Assembly (NCBI GenBank): GCA_030849065.1
Contig: JASAON010001612.1
Coordinates: 31,760 to 95,759, forward strand
Length of the DNA: 64,000 nucleotides
Origin: Jaenimonas drosophilae
Lineage: Eukaryota > Euglenozoa > Kinetoplastea > Trypanosomatida > Trypanosomatidae
Reading direction: 5' to 3'
Part shown: piece by piece, positions 10,093 through 20,600 of the stretch
How positions within the stretch are numbered: the first letter of the stretch is position 1
Layout of the letters: each line of letters starts with the position of its first letter
Made by a program: the position numbers and the translations under genes
Notes under the pieces: generated by a model
What the model was told of the DNA's origin: nothing
The model's database searches: none
What the model saw: the letters and a program-made list of their open reading frames with translations, nothing else

Positions 10093-13000
10093 ATGAGCTA
10101 CCGTCCCATTACGCCGAGCAACGGCACCCCAACCCATCAGCGGTTGTACAGCCGTGCCAGCACGCCCATGTCGCGGCCATCCAACAACAACCGCATTGGC
10201 AGGCCGAGCGTGGTGGCGAGCAACGGTCGCAAGACCTCGCGCAGTGTGGGTGCCATGCGTCCATCCAACGCCGCTGGCGGAGCCTCCACCTCCAACTACG
10301 GTGGAGGAAGCGTTGCAAGCTTTATGCCCCCAAACAGCCAAAGTGGCCGTAGTCGGCAGCTCTCCACCGTTGTACGCCACAACGCTGGTGGCGAGCTCGT
10401 TCAGCACGTTCCCTCTGTGCCGAAGCTGTACGTGGCGGATGTGAATCCCACCTACTGCATCGATGGTGCGGCACGTCATGTGGAAACGGTGAATGAGCGC
10501 GTGGCGTGGACGGCAGAGTACGACGGCACCCTTCGCATTCGCAGCCTACCAAAGGGCACCCCACTGAAGCAGCTCGATGGCCGTGAAGGCACCTTCTGCA
10601 GCAGCCTCTTGTATATTGAGCCCTACCAACGTATGTGGGCCGCCTTCCATGACGGCTACATTCGTGTGTACGATGTGGCCACCGCCAAGGTGGTGAAGGA
10701 GGTGGTGCAGCACAGCGGCGGCATCAACGCCATGGTGATGGTGGAGGGCGTCGTTTACACGGGCGGTGTGGATTGGAAGATTTGCCAGTGGAGCCAAGAA
10801 ACGGCCACCTACGAGCGCCTCTTCTTTGGCCACAATGGTGCGGTGCGCTGCCTCTGCACCGGTGTGGGGCCAAGCGGTGCGGTGCTCTTCTCGGGCAGCG
10901 ATGATTCCACCATCAAGGCGTGGAACCCGTACGCCGCACTGAGCGCCGACCAGAACAACGCCGACGCCTGCATGCACACCTTCACGGGCCACGAACGTGC
11001 CGTGCTGAGCTTAGAGATGGTGCCCTCCTTTAGCCAGTTGTGGTCTGGTGGCGAGGATGGCACCGTGCGGGTTTGGAATCTTGAGAATCTGCAGCCCGTT
11101 GGCATCTTATCGGGCCACACCGCCCCGGTGAGCTCACTACTCGCGATGGAGTCGCGGATGTGGTCGGGTGATAAGCACGGCGCCATTCAGCTGTGGGATA
11201 TTGGCAGCATGGCCCCCATCTCCAAGATCTCCGGCCGTGGAGCTCGGCATGGCATGGTGCTGACCATGAAGCGTGTGCAGCCCTGCTCGGCGTGGAAGGT
11301 TTGGACGACGGGTTCCGCGGGCACCATTCAGTGCTGGAACGTGGAAACGGTGCCCATTCTCTTCGATGAGCGTGGCAAGGCCCCGACGAAGCGAGGCATC
11401 AGCCGGGATAAGGCGGAGGAGTACGAACAGTACATTCGCACCTTGCAAGATGAGCTCGATGCCGCACGACGTGAGGCACAGTTGAACTACGAACGCGATC
11501 GGATGGAGGTGCAGCGTGAGCTGGAAACGCAGCAGCTCCTTGCCGAGGAGAATGATGCCCTCAAGATGCGCCTTCGTGAGATGGAGGAGCTTGCTGAGGA
11601 CGCCGCCTCCACTGGGCAGCGCCGTGCGCAGAGCCGCCAAGACGATGGCCAACGCCAGGCAGAGCGCGTGCGGCAGCTTGAGCAAGAGCTCCGCCGTGCG
11701 AAGCAGGCCATTGATCAGTTAGAGGCCGCCGCTCAGCGTCAGGCTACGGCGCCATCGCCCTCGCCCGCGCCGGAGCCCGCGGCCACGCCGATCGCGGCCC
11801 TCCTTGCCGACCCCGTCACTGGTGAGGTGCCACGTGCTGCGCGCTCCAAGCACATGCGGAAGCTCGAGGACGCCGGCCTTGGCAATTGGGAGTACCTCCT
11901 GCAAAACAAGCCACATGAACTACGTCAGCGTGCGATGGAGGATATGTGTGCGGCCCTCGGCGTGCCCGCTGGCCAGGTGGAGCTCGCGCTGCGGCCCATC
12001 AACGGCCCACAACGGAGTGGCGAGCCGCTGCCCGCGGATTTGCAGGTGGAGGCCGTCGTGATGCACCCATCCAAGATGCCGGCGGAGGAGCTGGAGCGGC
12101 GCATGGAGGTGTACGGCTTCCCACGCATGCTGGATCTCTACGACCGCGCACGTGGAGCACCGAAGACGGGCCTCGACGCCGCGGAGGAATCGCTCCGCCA
12201 GCTTCGTCAGCAGAAACAGGCGGAGCCCGTGCGGGAGGAGGCGGCGGCGGCGGCGGCCCCCACGCGTGCAGATCCAATCGCCGCACGCAAGCTTGCCGAG
12301 GCACAGCGCGAGGTGGAGCAGCTCCGCGATGCCAACGACAGCCTCGCCAAGGACCGCGAAGATCTTCGTGCCGAACAGCGCATGCTTCGCAAGGAGAACG
12401 ATGCGCTGATGCGATTGGTGCCCACCAACACACCACCGCCGCCGCCTGCCGCTGCCGCTGCTGCACCGAAGAAGCGCACCAAGACGGCCTCGACCAACAC
12501 GGAAGCGGAAAAAGTGCCCGCCGTTGTTTCTGCACCACGCTCCGCCAGCAGCCCTGCGCCGAGCTCCGCCTCTGCACGCGCCACGCGTTCCGCCGCGGGT
12601 GCCCCATCTGCCGAAGATGCACAACGTCAGGCAGCCCGTGAGGCATCGTTGATGGCCGACGTTGCCGCACACAAAGACACCGTGGCGTACTACAAGACGG
12701 TTATTGAAGAGAAGGAGGCGGAGAGGAAGAAGCTGGAGGAGGCGCTGCGTCGTGCGCGTGGCTCCACCGGCAGCCCGAGCGCCGGCGGTGCTGCGGCGGA
12801 TGATGGCGAGGGTGACTTCTTTGTGCCGTCGCACATCTCCCGCGGCCGTCCAAGCTCGGTGCGTGGTGGCGCGGGGAGCAACAGCCGTGGGGCAGCGGTG
12901 TCGGAGGCGAGCGCAGGCAAGCCCGATGCGCTGGCCGCTGAGAATGAAGACCTCCGCGCGCAACTTCGTCGCGTACGTGCGGATCTCGCGAAGGTGAAGG

Positions 13001-13917
13001 CGGAGTCAGGCCCCGCCAGCCCCACACCAACACCGGAGGCATCCAAAATGGCCACCGATTTGCGACGAGCTCAGCGCGAGGTGGAGGACCTCAAGAAGAA
13101 GTTGGAAGCAGCCAACAGCGCCGCCAACCCCAACAACAACAACAACAATAACAGTACTGCCCCTAGTACTTCTGCGCGTAGTGGTGCTGCCTCTGCTGCT
13201 CCAGCTCCAGAGGTGAAGGCGTTGGAGCGTCAGGTGGCCGAGAAGGCGGCGGAGAATGGCCGGCTGGACCGCAAGCTGCAGCAGATGCAGGCGCAGGTTG
13301 ATGAGCGGCTGAAGCCGCAGATTGCGGAGCTGAAGGAGGCCAAGGACCAAAAGGAGGCACAGGTGCGCGAGCTGCAGAAGACCGTGAAGGAGCAGCAGCG
13401 TGAGCTCCAAAAGGCCCAACAACAAGTGCAACAACAACCGTCGGCACGTCCCTCCACGCAGAGTGTGGAGTCTCCCACTCATCGTCGTCAAGGGGAGCAG
13501 CAGGCCGCGGCACTGAATGAGGTGAAGGCGGAGCTGAAGGAGGAGCAACGCAAACGTGCGCAGCTCGAGCGGGACCTGAAGAAGGCCACGACCGAAGCAG
13601 AGAAGGCCAACACTGCCGCAGAGAAGGCCAACGCTGTCGCAGAAAAGGCCAAGGGAGAGTTAGAGAAGGCCAAGGCTGCTGCACGCCAGCCACGTGAGTC
13701 CATTGATGAATCCGGAGGTGGCCAACTTGTGCGTGGTCGCACGGGCAGCGATGACTTCGTGCGTCTTCGTCGTGAACGGCTCGACGGACCATGCGCCAAC
13801 AGCCTCGAAGCTGAGAATCTGGCGCTCTCGGTACGTCTAGCAGATGCCGAAGCCGTGATTAGCGACCTCCAAAACAACAACGTCAGCCAACGACGCAGCC
13901 ACTCCACAACGGCCTAA
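10093..13917 (+). CDS. WD40 beta-propeller / FAZ1-type domain / coiled-coil protein
   Basis: 1274 residues. Residues about 1-125 are Ser/Asn-rich and basic. About 125-420 form a seven-bladed WD40 propeller: blades end in IRVYD, ICQWS, IKAWN, VRVWN, IQLWD and IQCWN, with GH dipeptides between blades (FGHNGAV, TGHERAV, SGHTAPV). A coiled coil follows (about 435-560). Residues about 570-685 are a compact segment with the pattern LEDAGLGNWEYLL, then a helix, then LQVEAVVMHPSKMPAEELE, then FPRMLDLYD. It resembles the small alpha/beta domain seen in kinetoplastid FAZ1 and other cytoskeletal proteins. The remainder alternates coiled coil with Ala/Pro/Asn-rich linkers, including an (AAC)n poly-Asn run at 13132-13150. 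Overall this looks like a large cytoskeletal or flagellar scaffold. Start is the first ATG after the acceptor candidates at 9920-9968. Confidence 0.9.
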   Translation: MSYRPITPSNGTPTHQRLYSRASTPMSRPSNNNRIGRPSVVASNGRKTSRSVGAMRPSNAAGGASTSNYGGGSVASFMPPNSQSGRSRQLSTVVRHNAGGELVQHVPSVPKLYVADVNPTYCIDGAARHVETVNERVAWTAEYDGTLRIRSLPKGTPLKQLDGREGTFCSSLLYIEPYQRMWAAFHDGYIRVYDVATAKVVKEVVQHSGGINAMVMVEGVVYTGGVDWKICQWSQETATYERLFFGHNGAVRCLCTGVGPSGAVLFSGSDDSTIKAWNPYAALSADQNNADACMHTFTGHERAVLSLEMVPSFSQLWSGGEDGTVRVWNLENLQPVGILSGHTAPVSSLLAMESRMWSGDKHGAIQLWDIGSMAPISKISGRGARHGMVLTMKRVQPCSAWKVWTTGSAGTIQCWNVETVPILFDERGKAPTKRGISRDKAEEYEQYIRTLQDELDAARREAQLNYERDRMEVQRELETQQLLAEENDALKMRLREMEELAEDAASTGQRRAQSRQDDGQRQAERVRQLEQELRRAKQAIDQLEAAAQRQATAPSPSPAPEPAATPIAALLADPVTGEVPRAARSKHMRKLEDAGLGNWEYLLQNKPHELRQRAMEDMCAALGVPAGQVELALRPINGPQRSGEPLPADLQVEAVVMHPSKMPAEELERRMEVYGFPRMLDLYDRARGAPKTGLDAAEESLRQLRQQKQAEPVREEAAAAAAPTRADPIAARKLAEAQREVEQLRDANDSLAKDREDLRAEQRMLRKENDALMRLVPTNTPPPPPAAAAAAPKKRTKTASTNTEAEKVPAVVSAPRSASSPAPSSASARATRSAAGAPSAEDAQRQAAREASLMADVAAHKDTVAYYKTVIEEKEAERKKLEEALRRARGSTGSPSAGGAAADDGEGDFFVPSHISRGRPSSVRGGAGSNSRGAAVSEASAGKPDALAAENEDLRAQLRRVRADLAKVKAESGPASPTPTPEASKMATDLRRAQREVEDLKKKLEAANSAANPNNNNNNNSTAPSTSARSGAASAAPAPEVKALERQVAEKAAENGRLDRKLQQMQAQVDERLKPQIAELKEAKDQKEAQVRELQKTVKEQQRELQKAQQQVQQQPSARPSTQSVESPTHRRQGEQQAAALNEVKAELKEEQRKRAQLERDLKKATTEAEKANTAAEKANAVAEKAKGELEKAKAAARQPRESIDESGGGQLVRGRTGSDDFVRLRRERLDGPCANSLEAENLALSVRLADAEAVISDLQNNNVSQRRSHSTTA

Positions 13918-14560
13918 CCCAACCAAGAAACAACGATGTTCGTTGTTGTTGTTGTTGTTGCCAGGTTGTGTATATGATGGCTGTCGTTGGTTGAATCTAT
14001 TCTTTCTGAGTGTTTGTAACTCGTGTGTGTGTGTGTCTTGTTAGATCCATCTAGGCCCTGACCAACACCAACGTTTCTTTGGCCTTCATATCATCCAGTC
14101 CGTGCTCGCCCCCCCCCAACTAAGCTATTGGCTTTGGGGGTGAATGATGCACGAGCATGTGTGGTGGTGATGTTGGCTTGTTTGTTGGTGATGGAACTGG
14201 TATGGAAGACGTTGTGTGCCATCTGTACGATATCTGTAGATGAAGGGTGCTTCCTGGCTGTGTGTGTGCGTGTGGAAGAGAGTTGGGCATGGCGCATGGT
14301 GGTACAAGAGTCGTATGACGGCCTACTTCCACGTAAGAAGTGCGTCCGCCCTCACACATACACAGAGGGGCATCCTGAACCCCTTTCGTTGTTTTTCTAT
14401 GAGTTCTCTGCCACCAACAGATGCACATGATGGATGGATGGCGTGTTGTTGTGTGAGGCATGTCGGAGGCACAATCTTCTCTTCAACGTCTATTGTTCGT
14501 CTATTCAAGCGTAAGTTGGCACATTTATTGGCAAGTACTCACTCAGGACTACGTTGACGG
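13918..14560. other. Intergenic spacer with hairpin and GTT run
   Basis: No gene seen. Just after the stop codon an 8-bp perfect inverted repeat with a 3-base loop (13929-13947) runs into a (GTT)n array ending near 13961. Downstream are (GT)n near 14022-14034 and a pyrimidine-rich patch at 14475-14506 before an AG at 14508-14509. Confidence 0.55.
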
Positions 14561-15997
14561 ATGATGGCAGGCAAGTGTGCTCCTGCACATCCAGTGGAGC
14601 TCTTCCATCGTCTGGCGGACCCTCAACTGGGCAGCTCCTCCGTTGTGGCCTTGGTGGCCGCTCCATCCACATTGGTGGAGGAGCATGATACATCACCATC
14701 ACCCTCGGTGTTGTGGTGCGGCGAAGCAGATGGCACAGTGAGCCTGCGTATGCCACGCGATGCAAACGCAGTGTTGCGTGTGCTTCCCAATCCGTGGGGC
14801 GATGCAGCACAGGATGTGGCAGTGGTCCGACTACTCCCCGTCTGCGCTACCCCATTATCATCATCATCATCTCTTGTGTGGGTCTTCTACAAGAATGGCG
14901 GCATTGCCGTGTGGGATGCCCAACACTTCAGCGTTGTACACCAACACACACCAGAAGATGCAAAAGATGTGGCACCAATTGTGGCTGCCTGCACCGCCAT
15001 TCTTGCCAAGGTTGCCGTGGTGATGACTGCCGACGCACGTGGCCAACTTCGTTTGTGGTCCGCAGATGCGCAACACAGCGCCGCCCTACTCTCCTACAAC
15101 GCCAGCCCCGTGTGGGGCTTGGCGGCAGCTCACAACCCCGAGACGGGCATGGTGCAGCTCCTCATCGCCACCTCGGCGCACGGCATCATCAGCGGCAGCC
15201 TCCCGGATGCATTGGCGGATGTGTCGGCGCCCATCGCAGCCGGCTCGGTGAGCTTCGCGCCATTTGGAAAACAAGATCGCAGCCAACGTGTTGGTGTGCG
15301 GGCGCTCCACGTCTTTGCAGATACGGCGGAGGTGTGGGCGGCAACGGAGCGTGGGACTGTGGAGGTGTGGGATCTCTTCTCACAACTGCAATCAGCAGTC
15401 GTTGAGCTGCACTCAGGTGAATCGTCATCATCTTCTTCAGATGTTGTTGCAGCCGTGGCGCTCGTGGAAGTGGGCCCTTTTGTGTGTGCGACGCAAGCCA
15501 ACGGTCATCGTACGCTGCTTCAACGCTTTACGAAGGAGATCATCCAGGGGATGCCCGCAGACGCTTCCTCATCATCATCTTCTTCCATGTTGGTGCGTTG
15601 CTCCACGGCCTACACCGTGTGGAGCCGCACCGCTGTTGGTACGTGGATGTCGTGGATGATTGAGAACCCTAAAGATGATGCAGCACGTGCTCATCCAGAG
15701 GTTGAAAGCTTTGACGTGGATGATCTGGATGATGTGTGTTGTGCCGAGGATGATGATGATGATGAGGGGCCCACTGCTGGTGGCATGGGAGATCTTCTAC
15801 GTAAGTTTGGCATTCACGATGATGCATCTGACGAGGATGGTGGTGGTGATGATGATGATGATGAGACTGTGAGTGACGAGGATGTGCCGGATGATGATGA
15901 AGTACGTCATTTGCGGCAACAAGTCGCGGCATTGACTGGGGAGAAGGAGGCCCTTCTTCGTCGTGTAGCTGCGCTGGAGCGTCAGCTCGGCCGTTGA
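14561..15997 (+). CDS. WD40-type beta-propeller protein with acidic tail and C-terminal coiled coil
   Basis: 478 residues; two adjacent ATGs open the frame. Blade-like segments ending in tryptophan-centred strands are visible: GEADGTVSLR, NGGIAVWDAQ, ARGQLRLWSAD, ERGTVEVWDLF. They suggest a single divergent propeller over residues 30-390. After that come very acidic stretches (Asp runs encoded by GAT repeats near 15750 and 15848) and a final heptad-like helix (residues about 447-478) able to form a coiled coil. The propeller is probably a protein-interaction platform. I see no features to tie it to a named complex. It follows another WD40 gene, but the two are not obviously duplicates. Confidence 0.85.
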   Translation: MMAGKCAPAHPVELFHRLADPQLGSSSVVALVAAPSTLVEEHDTSPSPSVLWCGEADGTVSLRMPRDANAVLRVLPNPWGDAAQDVAVVRLLPVCATPLSSSSSLVWVFYKNGGIAVWDAQHFSVVHQHTPEDAKDVAPIVAACTAILAKVAVVMTADARGQLRLWSADAQHSAALLSYNASPVWGLAAAHNPETGMVQLLIATSAHGIISGSLPDALADVSAPIAAGSVSFAPFGKQDRSQRVGVRALHVFADTAEVWAATERGTVEVWDLFSQLQSAVVELHSGESSSSSSDVVAAVALVEVGPFVCATQANGHRTLLQRFTKEIIQGMPADASSSSSSSMLVRCSTAYTVWSRTAVGTWMSWMIENPKDDAARAHPEVESFDVDDLDDVCCAEDDDDDEGPTAGGMGDLLRKFGIHDDASDEDGGGDDDDDETVSDEDVPDDDEVRHLRQQVAALTGEKEALLRRVAALERQLGR

Positions 15998-16189
15998 TGC
16001 TGTGGTACCATCACCACCAAAACACTGGTGGTGCATGATGGATGAGCACAGAGTATGAGCTCGTTGAGGGCTCGTTTCATAACCGACGTTAAGCCTTGAT
16101 TGCTTTTTTCTTCTTCTATTTCCGTGTATGGCTGTCCTTCAACAACACTGCACACATGAGTATCACATACTTCATCATCTTCTACATTC

Positions 16190-16223
<34 letters not shown>

Positions 16224-16396
16224 CTGTGATAGACCAAAGGTCAGGAAAGAAGGTGAAGGTGAAGCTGAGTGAGACACAATCATCGCGATTCTCATCGCGT
16301 GCTCACCCACCACACACCTCATCGCCCAACAAGACCCACACGCACACACACAAACATTGGCCTACATATACACGTTCTTCACACCAAGAAGAATTG
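15998..16396. other. Intergenic spacer with long GTT array
   Basis: No gene. A perfect (GTT)n array occupies 16191-16223 and is followed by AG at 16231-16232. (CA)n lies at about 16338-16350. The frame that extends upstream to 16226 has no ATG until 16397. Confidence 0.6.
16191..16223. repeat. (GTT)11 array
   Basis: Perfect trinucleotide array immediately upstream of a possible splice acceptor AG (16231-16232) and within the leader of the following coiled-coil gene. The T content may allow it to serve as part of the pyrimidine tract. Confidence 0.95.
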
Positions 16397-19300
16397 ATGC
16401 TGGAGCGACGCGTCTCGAAGCGTAGCTCCGCCACTGCGATGAAGCACAGCCTCCCGCTGCCGCCGGCGGGTGGCGCCACGCCGAAGCGCAGCGCGCGGGC
16501 AGATTCTCATGGCAGCATCTCCGTCGTGGATGAATCCTATCGTGCGCTGGAGATGGCACATGAAGAGCTGCGTGAGTTGTGTGCCGCCCAGGGCGATCAT
16601 CTCGCCAGCTTAACAACGTTGGCGGAGGAGCGCAAATTGAATGAATCCGTCTTCGCAACGATGGAGGCGGAGCATGAACGTACGGATGCCTTTTTGGTTG
16701 AGCTGCGCGGGTTGTTGGCCACGTTGGTCGGCAACACCTCCACGGAGGCATCATCCTCCACCTCCGCTGGTGGTCGGCTGCAATCGAGCACCGTCAATAC
16801 CCACGCTGCACGGTCAAGTGCCAAGAGTGCCAACAGCTCCACCAAGGCTGCTCATGGCGCCGAGATGGTGGCCGAGGGCAGTCCGGCAGTGATGGCCGCC
16901 CTTCGTGAAGTTGTGGCACAAGTGCGGATGAAGATGGCAGCACTCGAGCAGGTGGAGCAGCGCCATGCACTACGAAACCGGCGGCTGGAGAAGGAGCTCA
17001 AGGTGGTGCATCAGGCCAACACATCGAGCACCGATGCATCAACCAACTCCTCCGAGCAGTGCGCCGTTATTGCCATCACCAACTCTGCGGCTGAGGGTCT
17101 CGCGTTGCAGGAGCGCATCATTCTGCTAGAGGATGAGCTGAAGGATGCCACCAAGGACGTACAGAAGCTCTCACAGGAGCTCAGGAAGCATCGTCAGGAT
17201 CTCCACACAAGCACCGCCACGGTGGAGCTGCAACAAAAGAAGATTGATGAGCTCCGCGCAGCCATGAAGCGCAAGGACCAACACTGGGCCGACGCAGAGA
17301 AGCGCTGCCGCGCCGCGGAGGGTGCGTTGGTGGCGGGAGGCACGATTGCCGCCCCAACACGGCTGAGCGCACGTGGCTCATCGTCCAACAACAGCACCTC
17401 TACATCCACGGCTGCCTCACCGCGCGATGCCAACAACAACATCGCCACGCCGCACACACGTCTCTTCACGGGGGCGAAGATGGTGGAGTTGTGGGAGCAA
17501 TGTCCCACTTCCCTCACGCAGGCACTCATCCACGACGTGGCCAAGGCGCTGCGTCTGTTGGACGATGCCGTGTACGACGTTGTGTGGTGCAGAGCTCCGG
17601 TTGGCGAGCCTGCGTTGCATGTACGCATGATGATTCGCCATGGTGCGCAACACAGCGCAGAAGAGATTGATACGATGGTGCTGGCCGCCACCTGCGATGC
17701 GCTGTACGCCTTGGTGCTTACCTCTGCAGCAGAGAAGAGCACCGCCACTGCCTCCGCATCCGTGGAGCTGATGGAGCTCCGCGCGCAGCACGCAACACAG
17801 GTGGAGGAGCTCTCGCAGCTGCGGCATCGTGTGCGCGAGGCTGAGAAGGAGCTGGCGCGTCGTGATGATGTGGAGGAGGACATCAACGTCGCCCTCGAGA
17901 ACACCGCCAACACCCTTCAGGATATGCATGCTAGCATGAGTGCGCACCGTGGAGAGGCGGAACGTGCGCGGGCGGCAGAGCAAGAAGTGCGTCGTGAGCT
18001 GGAACGTTGCCGCACGCAGTCGCGGCAGTTGGAGAGCACCATTGCCACACTTCGTGCGTCGGCAGAGGCGGAGCAATCCCACGCGGTGGATGCGGCGCAT
18101 CTCGAACGTGTGGAGGCCGCCCACGCTGCCACCATGAAGAAAATATCCGCGCAGCTCGATGAACTCACCAACCAACGTGATGCTGCCACCCAGGCCCTCA
18201 CACGTTTGCAGGCCAAGACAACAAGCAAGACGTCAGCCAGTGCGGGTGGTGGTGGTGCCACCACTCCACGTACACCAACGTCGTCCGCGGTGATGCGTGA
18301 GAGTGTAGAGGTGGCCATTTCCCTCACGCAGGCGCCACACGTGGTACCGTTTCTTCGTGCGGCGCTGCGCCAAGACGACGACGATGGCCGCACAACCTCG
18401 ACGGTGTTGGCCAACCTGCTCCTGGCAGAGTGCGCCCTGGCCACGGGGCATGCGCCACGGCAAATGAAGCGCGTGGAGGTGAAGGAGGCACCGCCCACTT
18501 TGTTGGCCACGGTGGAGCTGCGATGCAACGTGGATGGCAAAACGTCGTCGTCTGCCCTGCGTGATGAGCTGCACCAACTCATGCATAAGCGCGCTCGTTT
18601 TGATACCGTCGTGGCCTATCTGGAAGCGCAGGCCACAGCCCAACAACAACAACAACAGCAGCTGGAGAAGCAACCACGTAGCAACACCGCTGACGCAGCT
18701 GATGTTGCTTCACTTCAGGCCGTGGATGCCATTCTCAGTGAGGCCCTCACCGCGGTTCAGCGGCAGACGACGCAAACACCACTGCAGCGTGCGGAGCTGT
18801 TGGCGCGACGCCTTCGCACGCTTGATACTCTTGTTCGGAGCTCACGCAAGGAGGAAGGTGGTGCGGCACATGTTCGTGGCTCCACCTCCTCCGTTTCATC
18901 CTCATTGGGCAACACAACGGCGTCGGCGGAGGTGCAGGAGCTCCGCGACAGCCTTCAACGTGCCACACAACACAAGATGGATTTGGAGGCACAATTGAAG
19001 AGCATGAAGGAGGAGTCGGCGAGTAGCACCGAAGCGCTGCTCTGCCGTGTGCATCGTCTGGAAGCTGCGTTGAAGGAAAAGCGGCCAACAACAACAACGA
19101 CAGCAGTAGCAGATGGGGAGGAGGTGCGACGGCTGAAGGAAGAAGTGGAGCGCCTGCGTTGCCATGAACGTCGGGCAGCCAACACCGCGGAGGAGCAAAC
19201 GCAGATGATTGATGATTTGCGAGTGCAGCTCGCCCAGGCACGTTCGATGGTGGCAAATCCGTCAGCGACGTCAGCCCCTGCCATGAGTGCCACCTCTTCC

Positions 19301-20080
19301 TCATCCTCCTTCACCCAGAACACCAACAACAACAACAACAACGCTGAGAGTGGTGTTGGTGCTGGTGTAAACCTTCACGCTGAGAATCAACGTTTGCGTG
19401 TGCAACTGAGGGAGATGGAGGTTGATATGAGCGACTTCGCACGCATTCAGGCCTCACTCCAACAGGCGCTCGATGCCACACAGAAGGAGCTCCGTGCCAC
19501 ACGCAATGATAAGCGTGCGCTGATGCAGGAGTTGGCCACGAAGGATGACCAGCAACGTGAGTTGCGACGACGCCTACGGATGAGTGAGGAGCGGCCCGAA
19601 GGCGGAACGCCTCCACTGGCCTCCCGACGCGCATCGATGGATGCCATCTCACCCATGATGCCAAAATCACCACGCTCACCCGGAGTACGTCTTCAGCGCT
19701 GCCACACCGCGCAGGTGCTTCCCTCATCCTCCGCTGAGCTACGCAGTGAAGCACTGGATGCATCTGGCTCGTCATCGATGCTCTTCCAGCGGCAGGCCAG
19801 TGCCGGGAGTGTGGCGCCAACCACGATGCGCAACACCTTCACGACCATCAGCACGTCGGGGCCACGTACACTCACGCCAACTGGCTCGTACTCCTCCACG
19901 AGTGACAAGACACCAACAACAACAACACAAAGTTTTCAACGCAGCCACACCGCATTCAGTGGTGAATTCAGCTCCGCACGTCCACCACAGCCGCAGCAGC
20001 CAACGGCACGCGGCGGAGAGGATCCGCACAGCGCTTCACTGCGACGGCAACAGCGCATCAACATCCGCAAGCTGGCGTAG
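16397..20080 (+). CDS. Coiled-coil cytoskeletal protein with one or two FAZ1-type domains
   Basis: 1227 residues. The chain alternates long heptad-rich helices with Ser/Thr/Asn-rich linkers. Residues about 354-445 (starting TRLFTGAKMVELWEQCP, then helix ALIHDVAKALRLL, strand DVVWC, strand LHVRMMIRH, helix EEIDTMVLAATCDALYAL) match the alpha/beta outline of the FAZ1 conserved domain of kinetoplastid cytoskeletal proteins. A second, weaker candidate lies at about 633-745 (PHVVPFLRAAL; VELRCNVDGKTSSSALRDEL). (CAA)n and (AAC)n runs encode poly-Gln near 18642 and poly-Asn near 19322. The C-terminal 170 residues are Ser/Thr/Pro-rich with several RxxS sites, possibly phosphoregulated. Likely a flagellar or subpellicular scaffold. 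The start at 16397 is the first ATG; an internal ATG at 16439 is an alternative. Confidence 0.85.
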   Translation: MLERRVSKRSSATAMKHSLPLPPAGGATPKRSARADSHGSISVVDESYRALEMAHEELRELCAAQGDHLASLTTLAEERKLNESVFATMEAEHERTDAFLVELRGLLATLVGNTSTEASSSTSAGGRLQSSTVNTHAARSSAKSANSSTKAAHGAEMVAEGSPAVMAALREVVAQVRMKMAALEQVEQRHALRNRRLEKELKVVHQANTSSTDASTNSSEQCAVIAITNSAAEGLALQERIILLEDELKDATKDVQKLSQELRKHRQDLHTSTATVELQQKKIDELRAAMKRKDQHWADAEKRCRAAEGALVAGGTIAAPTRLSARGSSSNNSTSTSTAASPRDANNNIATPHTRLFTGAKMVELWEQCPTSLTQALIHDVAKALRLLDDAVYDVVWCRAPVGEPALHVRMMIRHGAQHSAEEIDTMVLAATCDALYALVLTSAAEKSTATASASVELMELRAQHATQVEELSQLRHRVREAEKELARRDDVEEDINVALENTANTLQDMHASMSAHRGEAERARAAEQEVRRELERCRTQSRQLESTIATLRASAEAEQSHAVDAAHLERVEAAHAATMKKISAQLDELTNQRDAATQALTRLQAKTTSKTSASAGGGGATTPRTPTSSAVMRESVEVAISLTQAPHVVPFLRAALRQDDDDGRTTSTVLANLLLAECALATGHAPRQMKRVEVKEAPPTLLATVELRCNVDGKTSSSALRDELHQLMHKRARFDTVVAYLEAQATAQQQQQQQLEKQPRSNTADAADVASLQAVDAILSEALTAVQRQTTQTPLQRAELLARRLRTLDTLVRSSRKEEGGAAHVRGSTSSVSSSLGNTTASAEVQELRDSLQRATQHKMDLEAQLKSMKEESASSTEALLCRVHRLEAALKEKRPTTTTTAVADGEEVRRLKEEVERLRCHERRAANTAEEQTQMIDDLRVQLAQARSMVANPSATSAPAMSATSSSSSFTQNTNNNNNNAESGVGAGVNLHAENQRLRVQLREMEVDMSDFARIQASLQQALDATQKELRATRNDKRALMQELATKDDQQRELRRRLRMSEERPEGGTPPLASRRASMDAISPMMPKSPRSPGVRLQRCHTAQVLPSSSAELRSEALDASGSSSMLFQRQASAGSVAPTTMRNTFTTISTSGPRTLTPTGSYSSTSDKTPTTTTQSFQRSHTAFSGEFSSARPPQPQQPTARGGEDPHSASLRRQQRINIRKLA

Positions 20081-20485
20081 ATGATGCGTGGTGAATAAAA
20101 TGAGCTAATGATGGTGACGTTGATGTGTGGCAGTGGTGTGTTTGTGTGGTGCAGCACCATGCAGACTACAGACACACGCACACAACACAACACAACACCT
20201 CAATCATTCTCAGCTTCACCTACTTGTACTGTATCTTCACCAAAAATGGTTTCATTTGTTTTTTTGTTCTTTTATTCGCACACTTGTACAATCATCACCA
20301 ATGTTCTTTTTTTTCCTTTTCTGTTCGTGTGTCGTTGTGGATGTTGGGCCGGCAGACGTTCCCATCATGGACGTTCCCCCCTTCGCCCGCGTTGAGGAGC
20401 AAGAGCATCCTTCGTGTAGGCATAGAGGCTGAATGTCTTGGCTGCCACCACGACGTGCCCCCACGCCATGCATCTTTGTACTTCC

Positions 20486-20513
20486 TCATCATCATCATCA
20501 TCATCATCATCAT
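20486..20513. repeat. (ATC)n trinucleotide array
   Basis: Nine or so tandem ATC units in the spacer. It would encode poly-His if the upstream frame were translated, which I consider untrue. Confidence 0.95.
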
Positions 20514-20600
20514 TCTAGTCGAGCCAGTGAATTCATCTATAGAATTAGATCCACAAGCACACAAGCACACCTCAGCACCAACAACAACCAACCAAGATTA

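Noticed and set aside
16226..16396. N-terminal extension of the coiled-coil protein
   Set aside because: No ATG in the extension; it translates repeat-rich leader sequence downstream of a (GTT)n array.
20486..20513. Tandem repeats considered as a CRISPR array
   Set aside because: These are simple trinucleotide arrays without spacers, in a eukaryotic genome.
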